Shown here one piece after another: positions 1 to 4,400 of a stretch of DNA of 26,224 nucleotides. Source of the DNA: a virus. The DNA lies in IMG/VR virus record IMGVR_UViG_3300048117_000442, positions 1-26,224 of that record; one strand, 5' to 3'. Within the stretch, counting starts at the first letter, position 1. Each line of letters begins with the position of its first letter. The notes beneath the pieces were generated by a model, which was not told the origin of the DNA, ran no database searches, and saw nothing but the letters and a program-made list of their open reading frames with translations. The position numbers and the translations under genes are program-made.

Positions 1-473
1 ACATAGCAGGTGGTAACGATAAACTAAAAGACAATTATACATTAGAAAATATAAAGTTACAAGAAATGATATGTTTCTGTATGTTGATGTATAATGATGA
101 TATAGTTGGGTTCAGTGGATTACAACGCAAACCATTGTGGCCCGAGCCTTTTGGCGATTGGGAAGACAATACACCAAGGGTCAATTCACGTTGTTATATA
201 GCACCAAAGTTTAGACAATATAAAATAAGAGGTGATAGAATTCGCTATCCGTGGAAGTATCTAGCACCTTATCAGATTGAAATGGCAGATAAAATGGGGT
301 ATAATAAGTTATTTTGGTCAACAGAATTATACAAACGTCCAGGAAAAACCATGGACTTAACTATTGAATATGCAAAGAAATATTTGCCAGAGAATTGGCA
401 CTATAACAGATTAGAGGGTTATAGAGATATAAATGGAGTTGAACAAGAAGTATGCGAGATATTGAAATCATAG
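1..473 (+). CDS. Probable GNAT-like acetyltransferase, 5' end missing
   Basis: The reading frame is open from base 3 to a TAG ending at 473, so the start lies outside the window; the ATG at 66 is probably internal. The visible part is about 157 residues. A hydrophobic strand followed by the turn DDIVGFSGLQ, then a strand ending CYIAPKFRQ and a helix leading to GYNKLFWSTE, resembles the order of elements in GNAT N-acetyltransferases (strand with a dG.ivG turn, then an acetyl-CoA-binding V.P.yRg-type strand), but the pyrophosphate loop is not canonical. The substrate cannot be told. The last 22 bases overlap the next gene, so the three leftmost genes look co-translated. It could be another alpha/beta fold; the family call is tentative. 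Confidence 0.45.
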   Translation, partial: IAGGNDKLKDNYTLENIKLQEMICFCMLMYNDDIVGFSGLQRKPLWPEPFGDWEDNTPRVNSRCYIAPKFRQYKIRGDRIRYPWKYLAPYQIEMADKMGYNKLFWSTELYKRPGKTMDLTIEYAKKYLPENWHYNRLEGYRDINGVEQEVCEILKS

Positions 474-1069
474 ATAACATTCATACAAAAGAAGATTTTA
501 TAAAAGAATTAGAAAAGTATGGAACAGTTAACAGAGATATAGACTTGCCAGTCATTACAAGTAAAGAGACTAAAGAAGTCACTGAACAAATTTGGCACCA
601 AGATGGTTTACAAATAGAACACCAACCACAGTATCAAGCATTATGGTGTTCACATGCTGAAGAAGAATGTCCATCTACACAGTATGTTTCTACAAGAATA
701 TCAGAAGAAGAGGCTCTAAAGCACATTGATGTCGTAGAGGGTTATGAATTCAAAGAAGCAATAGATGATGGATTGTTTTATAGATTTGAAAAAGAATCAC
801 ATAAAAGGTATTATTTAAAAAAGATTTACAAAGGTAAAAGACCAATCATTCTACAAGATGATATAGGTTATTACACTAGATGGTGTCCAATGTCATCATA
901 TAGAAACGAATCATTAGAAGAAGCAGTCTTTAAAAACGAAATACAAGAAATAGAGTGGATATCTGGTAGAGTTGTGATATCAAACAACATTGCAACGTTA
1001 CATAGACGAACTCCAAACAAGAATGTGTCAGGAACAAGAAGTCTTTATAGAGCATATGTACACATATGA
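452..1069 (+). CDS. TauD/TfdA-like 2-oxoglutarate Fe(II) dioxygenase
   Basis: This 205-aa protein is predicted to bind iron and 2-oxoglutarate and oxidise an unknown small molecule in the cytoplasm. The metal triad is visible: H49-Q-D51 in the IWHQDG segment, and the distal His at about residue 184 in IATLHRRTP, followed by R196 (GTRSLYRAYV), placed like the 2-oxoglutarate-binding Arg of TauD/TfdA enzymes. It is shorter than bacterial TauD (about 280 aa), which is common for phage versions. The start overlaps the upstream gene by 22 bases and its stop overlaps the next ATG (ATGA), so it is very likely translationally coupled on both sides. The fold call is good; the substrate is unknown. Confidence 0.75.
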   Translation: MRDIEIIDNIHTKEDFIKELEKYGTVNRDIDLPVITSKETKEVTEQIWHQDGLQIEHQPQYQALWCSHAEEECPSTQYVSTRISEEEALKHIDVVEGYEFKEAIDDGLFYRFEKESHKRYYLKKIYKGKRPIILQDDIGYYTRWCPMSSYRNESLEEAVFKNEIQEIEWISGRVVISNNIATLHRRTPNKNVSGTRSLYRAYVHI

Positions 1070-1605
1070 TACGTCCAATAACATTTCTTAATTTAGAGCA
1101 TCTTATTGATAGAGATGGGTTAAAAGAAGATATGAATAACGCAACGTTTATTCCATTTTCAGACTCTTCGATAAAGGAGGGGTTCTTTAAACATGCGCCA
1201 CACTGGGAACAAGCGAAAGTTGATGATACTTACGAAATGCCATTTGTGTCTAAAATTAACGAATTAATAAAAGGAAAGGCTAAATTTTATAAACAACATG
1301 CGTATCATAGTGTGCCTCCACATGCAGATATAGATACACTTTGTTGTATAAATATTTTAATATCAGAAGATAATGCACCAGTAAATTTCGAAGATTGGGG
1401 CGATTTTACTTACCATTGTGCGTTATTGGATGTAACACAAAGACATAGCATTATCTCTTGGCAAGAAGAAAGACATGTATTAAAATTTAGCATATTTGAC
1501 CGAACATACAACCAGGCATTAGAAGAGTTTAAAGATTATATCTCTCCAGAGCAAGGACCTATTCAATATAAAAAAAATATTAAAAAAACATCAAAAAACG
1601 CTTGA
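1066..1605 (+). CDS. Second 2-oxoglutarate Fe(II) oxygenase-like protein
   Basis: This 179-aa protein has a second, different set of double-stranded beta-helix oxygenase motifs: H86-A-D88 in VPPHADID, distal H127 in QRHSI, and R136 in the ERHVLKFSIF strand. The PPHxD...RHSI...R arrangement recalls the aspartyl/asparaginyl beta-hydroxylase-like class more than TauD. The C-terminal tail is rich in Lys and Asn. It starts on the ATG of an ATGA overlap with the preceding dioxygenase gene, so the two oxygenases are produced together. A sigma70-type promoter for the next unit sits at the very end of this gene. The substrate cannot be read from the sequence. Confidence 0.7.
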   Translation: MIRPITFLNLEHLIDRDGLKEDMNNATFIPFSDSSIKEGFFKHAPHWEQAKVDDTYEMPFVSKINELIKGKAKFYKQHAYHSVPPHADIDTLCCINILISEDNAPVNFEDWGDFTYHCALLDVTQRHSIISWQEERHVLKFSIFDRTYNQALEEFKDYISPEQGPIQYKKNIKKTSKNA

Positions 1606-1630
1606 CATTGATTCGTGCTTGTGTTACTAT
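1602..1630 (+). promoter_or_regulatory. Sigma70-type promoter for a candidate small RNA
   Basis: The -35 box TTGACA is at 1602-1607 and the -10 box TACTAT at 1625-1630, with a 17-base spacer. This is close to the bacterial consensus and unlike the late element used elsewhere in the window. Transcription should start near 1637. The promoter overlaps the last codons of the upstream oxygenase gene. Confidence 0.7.
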
Positions 1631-1636
1631 ATATTA

Positions 1637-1807
1637 ATCAACAGGTGCCTATGTCTCCTCTAAACCTCTCTCATCGACATAGACTACTTGTTGCTTCAGC
1701 CCAAAGGGGTTGGGTGGGTTAGACCTTAACGTACCACTCTAAAAAGCACAAAAAGGAAATGTAAGGCGGGAAACCCAATGTCAGAAATGATGTTGGGTTT
1801 TTCTTTT
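1637..1807 (+). ncRNA. Candidate structured small RNA or attenuated leader
   Basis: About 170 bases lie between a good sigma70-type promoter and a strong intrinsic terminator and hold no plausible gene. Visible structure includes a 7-bp stem (1649-1655 with 1676-1682), a C/G-rich hairpin around 1697-1712, and the terminator stem. GGGTT at 1717-1721 could pair with the AACCC of the terminator's 5' arm, a possible anti-terminator. The segment contains CTCCTC near 1655-1660, complementary to purine-rich ribosome-binding sites. It does not match tRNA, tmRNA or the glutamine riboswitch as I know them. It may be a free phage small RNA or a cis-acting leader for the membrane-protein gene at 1840. 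Confidence 0.5.
1771..1807 (+). terminator. Intrinsic terminator with GAAA tetraloop
   Basis: A 13-bp stem (1771-1783 with 1788-1800, including two tandem G-T wobbles) closes on a GAAA tetraloop and runs into TTTTTCTTTT. It ends the sigma70-driven transcript just before the late-type element at 1810. Confidence 0.8.
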
Positions 1808-1809
1808 AC

Positions 1810-1817
1810 CTAAATAC
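1810..1817 (+). promoter_or_regulatory. Late-type promoter CTAAATAC
   Basis: CTAAATAC differs from the T4 late consensus TATAAATA in the first two bases but matches the recurrent element of this window. It lies 22 bases before the ATG at 1840 and directly after a terminator, so the membrane-protein gene probably has its own late transcript. AGAGGAG at about 1827-1833 is the ribosome-binding site. Confidence 0.55.
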
Positions 1818-1839
1818 TTGTATCTTAGAGGAGCCCATC

Positions 1840-2091
1840 ATGTCACCGAAATCAATAGAACGCACAAAGTGGCTCGCTACACTTATGTTTGTATGTGCTG
1901 GAACACTCATATCTTTGAATCTACCACAATCTAAATATGCATTTCCATTATTTGCTTCGGGACATCTGATTGCAATATACGTTTTTGCGATATTAAAAGA
2001 TAAACCTTTAATAGTACAAAATATATTTTTCTTATGTATTGATGTAATAGGAATATATCAGTGGATATTAGCGCCTATATTTTTTCTTTAA
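1840..2091 (+). CDS. Small integral membrane protein
   Basis: This 83-aa protein has about three hydrophobic segments (residues about 10-28, 33-52 and 58-82) and a positively charged N-terminus (SIERTKW). The end of the chain, FFLCIDVIGIYQW, resembles the last helices of PnuC-like and other small transporter-like membrane proteins, but the chain is far shorter than PnuC, so no transport role is claimed. A clear ribosome-binding site (AGAGGAG) and a late-type element precede the ATG. The 3' end overlaps the convergent GIY-YIG gene by 17 bases. Confidence 0.65.
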   Translation: MSPKSIERTKWLATLMFVCAGTLISLNLPQSKYAFPLFASGHLIAIYVFAILKDKPLIVQNIFFLCIDVIGIYQWILAPIFFL

Positions 2092-2512
2092 CGCTGTTTA
2101 GATACTCAGTAAGAATCTTTGAACTTCCTACTCGTACATTGATAATACCATTATAGTACTCATCCGTTTCAAGCACTCTACGGTCAAACTGTTCTTTGGC
2201 TTCTACATAACTTAATGCACCACGACTCGGGCAATAGTGTAGAATTTCACGTGAAAATTTATCGGGACCTAATTTTTTTACGTCCGCATTCAAATGGTCA
2301 GACGAACCCCAATAGGTTCTCCAATCACTTTCTTTATAACCACGTCTTTTGTTCTTACGTCCCTTAAGAGGTGGTTTAGTGGTTTTAAATCTTGCTAACT
2401 TCTTACCTATGTATTTTCGGTCATTTGTAAGATTCGTAATCAAATATACAAATCCCTCAACATTATCAGGTAAATCATTTACAACTTTATTATTGTATGT
2501 CCAATCACTCAT
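2075..2512 (-). CDS. GIY-YIG family putative endonuclease
   Basis: This 145-aa protein carries the two halves of the GIY-YIG core, GFVYLI (residues 20-25) and YIGKK (34-38), then a basic segment (LKGRKNKRRGYK), DWRTYWGSSD, and a region with a Glu in YVEAKEQF that could be the metal-binding acidic residue. GIY-YIG enzymes cut DNA; stand-alone copies in T4-like phages are often homing-type or of unknown target. Almost the whole chain is the catalytic-domain type, with no obvious extra DNA-binding module. It converges with and overlaps the membrane-protein gene. A weak late-type element (ATAAATAT, minus strand, 2601-2608) lies about 90 bases upstream. Confidence 0.7.
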   Translation of the reverse strand: MSDWTYNNKVVNDLPDNVEGFVYLITNLTNDRKYIGKKLARFKTTKPPLKGRKNKRRGYKESDWRTYWGSSDHLNADVKKLGPDKFSREILHYCPSRGALSYVEAKEQFDRRVLETDEYYNGIINVRVGSSKILTEYLNSVKEKI

Positions 2513-2537
2513 TGCTATCTCATTGTTTATATCTTAA

Positions 2538-2553
2538 TAGGTCTAAAGACCTA
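2538..2553. other. Short intergenic hairpin
   Basis: TAGGTC pairs with GACCTA around a TAAA loop, between two minus-strand reading frames. No T-run follows on either strand, so it is not a convincing terminator. Confidence 0.35.
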
Positions 2554-2578
2554 ATATCTTCAGAAATTTCTTTTCGTT

Positions 2579-2827
2579 TCACTCAAAGAAGATTTCATCG
2601 ATATTTATTTCTTCCATATAATTATATATCAATATTATATCCATGATTATAACTGCTTGATAGTTTGGAAGACACAATTGCCCATCCACAGGGCAACTGC
2701 TGAGATACTTGATAAGTTCATCAGATTCTATGTCTAAGTTAGCCACTAGCAATGGCGAGGTCGGTTGGCGATTCCCTCGTAACTTAGTATTGCGTCTTTC
2801 GACCCAACGGCACTTTGAATAATCCAC
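2579..2827 (-). CDS. Doubtful small hypothetical protein
   Basis: An 82-codon frame starts with GTG, without a visible ribosome-binding site; an ATG in the sequence just upstream is out of frame. The N-terminal half is basic and polar (CRWVERRNTKLRGNR), and the C-terminal half is acidic and hydrophobic (IIMDIILIYNYMEEINIDE). No family is recognised. It lies next to a stretch that is poorly coding on both strands, so it may be a remnant, or not a gene. It is listed because it is the only long frame here on the strand of its neighbours. Confidence 0.25.
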   Translation of the reverse strand: MDYSKCRWVERRNTKLRGNRQPTSPLLVANLDIESDELIKYLSSCPVDGQLCLPNYQAVIIMDIILIYNYMEEINIDEIFFE

Positions 2828-2896
2828 ATAGAATAAAATATCATCAAAGTTGGTAGTGTTTTAGAAACCTACCTGCGGTTTGTACATTTCTGTACG

Positions 2897-2904
2897 GTAA
2901 ATAC
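2897..2904 (+). promoter_or_regulatory. Late-type element GTAAATAC
   Basis: GTAAATAC followed by TAG resembles the other late elements of the window (CTAAATACTT, CATAAATACTAG). Nothing clearly protein-coding follows it on the plus strand, so it could drive an untranslated RNA, or be chance in AT-rich DNA. Confidence 0.35.
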
Positions 2905-2976
2905 TAGTCATTCAATTACCTTTAGAGTAACGAATGTTTCGATACAAACAGTTCTTGTGGTTAACGAGAAGCAGTG

Positions 2977-3046
2977 TCGGAGTTCACCCAACTTGTCCGA
3001 ACGTATGTATAATATACGCCCTCAATCCCGAGTCGGCAGCCCGACT
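2977..3046. other. Three consecutive hairpins
   Basis: Hairpin 1 is TCGG-AGTT with AACT-(TGT)-CCGA (2977-3000). Hairpin 2 pairs CGTAT with ATACG (3002-3018). Hairpin 3 pairs AGTCGG with CCGACT around CAGC (3031-3046). They would form in RNA from either strand. No tRNA T-loop sequence is present, so this is not a tRNA cluster. Confidence 0.45.
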
Positions 3047-3101
3047 AACAGTTCCACTATGTATTGCCTTATTAGAATCATTATTAGCCTTAATATCTTT
3101 A

Positions 3102-3151
3102 GATTTTGTATCAGGTTTTGGGATTTGTATTAGATTTGTATCGATTTATAT
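3102..3151. repeat. Short repeats of GATTTGTAT
   Basis: GATTTGTAT occurs at 3122-3130 and 3133-3141, with close variants GATTTTGTAT at 3102-3111 and GATTTATAT at 3143-3151. The last three are spaced by 10-11 bases, about one helix turn. They lie just downstream of the minus-strand sigma70-like promoter, where an operator or a protein-binding array could sit. Confidence 0.5.
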
Positions 3152-3165
3152 TAGTTATGGTGACC

Positions 3166-3194
3166 ATACTAACATAGTGGAAAAGGGATGTCAA
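3166..3194 (-). promoter_or_regulatory. Sigma70-type promoter on the minus strand
   Basis: Reading the minus strand, TTGACA (3194-3189) is followed after 17 bases by TAGTAT (3171-3166). This is the same layout as the promoters at 1602 and 6426. Transcription would start near 3159 and cross the repeats and the three hairpins. The first possible short frame starts with ATG and encodes about 19 residues, preceded by AAGG. Confidence 0.55.
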
Positions 3195-3219
3195 CCTTTT
3201 TTGTAACTTTTTTTATATT
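3181..3219 (+). terminator. Weak T-rich terminator
   Basis: AAAAGG and CCTTTT form a 6-bp stem around an 8-base loop (3181-3200), followed by T-rich sequence. It would end plus-strand transcripts converging on the minus-strand hub genes. It overlaps the -35 box of the minus-strand promoter. Confidence 0.4.
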
Positions 3220-3221
3220 TT

Positions 3222-3443
3222 TTATAAAATAGGTGTTCCAGCCTGTTTACTTAACTCAAAGTTCTCAGAAACTATCTCATTTAAGTGCTGAATGTGACCC
3301 GCCGGCATGTCATGTAACTCGGATATACTAACGCCACCACGCATATACCACGTAAGTTTATACAAAGATTTGTGCAGAGCGTCAAGTGATTTTTCGTAGG
3401 ACTCTTGTTTCGCTCTTACGTCAGTATCGCTGGCAGTCTTCAA
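3222..3443 (-). CDS. Baseplate hub-linked small protein, probably made by -1 frameshift
   Basis: The frame of 73 codons lies in the -1 frame relative to the upstream hub gene and overlaps its stop. The only start it could use at the junction is TTG (3443-3441), with no ribosome-binding site; the next Met is residue 34. The frame is open upstream through the slippery site, so a -1 shift gives a fusion of about 355 residues with no stop in between. The protein is helical, with a YMRGGVSISELHDMPAGHI stretch followed by LNEIVSENFELSKQAGTPIL. I recall similar short proteins beside hub genes of T4-like phages, but not a proven function. A role in hub or tail assembly is inferred from position. Confidence 0.65.
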   Translation of the reverse strand: MKTASDTDVRAKQESYEKSLDALHKSLYKLTWYMRGGVSISELHDMPAGHIQHLNEIVSENFELSKQAGTPIL

Positions 3444-3461
3444 CCAGCGGAGGAAAAATTT
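3428..3461 (-). promoter_or_regulatory. Candidate -1 programmed frameshift signal
   Basis: On the minus strand the hub gene reads GTA AAT TTT TCC. A AAT TTT (3461-3455) fits the X XXY YYZ slippery heptamer in the correct frame. After a 5-base spacer (3454-3450), CGCTGG (3449-3444) pairs perfectly with CCAGCG (3433-3428) around a 10-base loop that contains the hub stop codon TGA (3442-3440). Shifting back one base continues as F-L-R-W-L-K into the 73-codon frame. Heptamer, spacer and stem all match known -1 frameshift signals; use of the site is inferred. Confidence 0.65.
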
Positions 3462-4288
3462 ACAGGGTTCATGTCAAATGTGACTTCCTCTGTGTGTTTA
3501 CATGCCTCACAAGTAAACTCAAATGTTGCTATATCACTTATATTTGGTGAAACATTGTTTACAGTTTCATTTATTTTCTTAACAACATCTGCTGGTATAT
3601 TATCCATGAATTCTGTAATCATCTCTTTTTCAAAAATAACATTTTCTGGAGTTTCAATTCTGTCTATAGAACTTACTAATAAGTCTACGTTTTGTTTAGA
3701 CACTTTTCTGAAACTAGTAGCAAATGCTTTTGCCATTGCCAACTCGTCTTCTTCGCCTTCAATCTTATTAGAACTCATATTACTTAGAATTCTAGCCTGT
3801 TCTACTTCCATAAGTGCAAGTCTTGTTAGACTTTCTATTTTTGGCGGAGTTACAAAGATTTTAAGGTCTTCGTATTTTATTGGCTCAATGTCAGAAATTT
3901 CTGGGAATTTACCTAATATGCTATTGATGTCAATATTGTAATCTGCTTGTTCACTACATTCAGAACAAGTGTGTGTATGTTCTACTTCGTTACCATACGT
4001 TGCGTATTTGATTGCCAAGAATATCATCTCTGCATCGATATTACATAGATTTCTTGGATTAGGTATTGATGGTACACAACTACGGATAAGATTTATTAAT
4101 GCCTCTCCGTTTAATAGTTCGTCAGGATTTTGCATTGATATTTCATCAATAGCAGTCATCGGAAGTATAGGTAACTCGTCCAATACAGTTTTTTCTATTT
4201 CTGGATTAAATCTGCCACCAGTCGGAATTTGTACATATATTCCCGGTTTACGAAAATATTTGGATAATGGGTTCTCATTGGTGTTCAT
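3440..4288 (-). CDS. 26: Baseplate hub subunit, gp26 type
   Basis: This 282-aa protein matches the T4 baseplate protein family that includes gp26: NPLSKYFRKPGIYVQIPTGG at the N-terminus, LPILPMTAIDEI, LNGEALINLIRSCVPSI and IFLAIKYATYGN. Two CxxC pairs (C108/C111 in TCSECS and C260/C263 in TCEACK) look like a zinc ribbon. T4 gp26 is 208 aa, so this is a longer version. The baseplate hub is the centre of the contractile tail's baseplate and nucleates tail tube assembly. A late-type element on the minus strand (4354-4347) and an AAAGGA ribosome-binding site precede the ATG. The gene ends in the candidate frameshift signal, which would append the 73-residue frame. Confidence 0.8.
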   Translation of the reverse strand: MNTNENPLSKYFRKPGIYVQIPTGGRFNPEIEKTVLDELPILPMTAIDEISMQNPDELLNGEALINLIRSCVPSIPNPRNLCNIDAEMIFLAIKYATYGNEVEHTHTCSECSEQADYNIDINSILGKFPEISDIEPIKYEDLKIFVTPPKIESLTRLALMEVEQARILSNMSSNKIEGEEDELAMAKAFATSFRKVSKQNVDLLVSSIDRIETPENVIFEKEMITEFMDNIPADVVKKINETVNNVSPNISDIATFEFTCEACKHTEEVTFDMNPVNFSSAG

Positions 4289-4301
4289 TTGTTTGTCCTT
4301 T

Positions 4302-4310
4302 GATAAATAC
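4302..4310 (+). promoter_or_regulatory. Late-type promoter GATAAATAC for the tape measure gene
   Basis: GATAAATAC matches TATAAATA except for the first base. It lies about 90 bases before the ATG at 4401, with a predicted start near 4316. It faces the minus-strand element at 4354-4347, so the two leaders would overlap. Confidence 0.6.
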
Positions 4311-4346
4311 AGTATAATAAGGTTAGTAATTAAGTATATACATAAT

Positions 4347-4354
4347 TATTTATC
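4347..4354 (-). promoter_or_regulatory. Late-type promoter GATAAATA for the hub gene
   Basis: Reading the minus strand, GATAAATA (4354-4347) is followed by TT rather than C. A start near 4340 would give a leader of about 50 bases before the hub gene ATG at 4288. Confidence 0.5.
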
Positions 4355-4400
4355 TTCAACAATAACTACGAAGTTTTTATAACTAAATTAAAGGTTTTTC

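Larger units (their letters stand above)
2828..3221. other. Gene-poor structured stretch with opposing promoters
   Basis: No convincing gene was found in these 394 bases. A 90-codon plus-strand frame (2934-3206) is Cys-rich, lacks a good ribosome-binding site and matches nothing I know. The stretch holds a late-like element GTAAATAC on the plus strand (2897-2904), a sigma70-like promoter on the minus strand (3194-3166), three hairpins in a row (2977-3000, 3002-3018, 3031-3046), a short tandem repeat (3122-3151) and a weak hairpin followed by T-runs (3181-3219). The base composition of 2940-3060 is clearly richer in G+C than its surroundings. It may encode untranslated RNA on one or both strands, or be the decayed remains of a gene. 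Confidence 0.45.

Noticed and set aside
1637-1807. tRNA or known riboswitch in the candidate small RNA
   Set aside because: No T-loop GTTCRA-type sequence and no recognisable glutamine riboswitch core; left as unknown RNA.
2678-2697. Hairpin with 7-base loop resembling a tRNA anticodon arm (CCA)
   Set aside because: No matching D arm, T-loop or acceptor stem around it; position 37 would be C, which is atypical.
3000-3110. Minus-strand peptide SRAADSGLRAYI resembling the start of Bax-inhibitor-type membrane proteins
   Set aside because: The similarity is a dozen residues; a stop follows shortly after and no upstream start exists, so chance is more likely.
2934-3206. 90-codon plus-strand frame as a gene
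   Set aside because: No good ribosome-binding site, odd Cys and Leu-rich composition, no family recognised, and it runs through three hairpins and tandem repeats.
3440-3472. Minus-strand TTGACA inside the hub gene as a promoter for the 73-codon frame
   Set aside because: No -10-like hexamer occurs 16-18 bases downstream of it.
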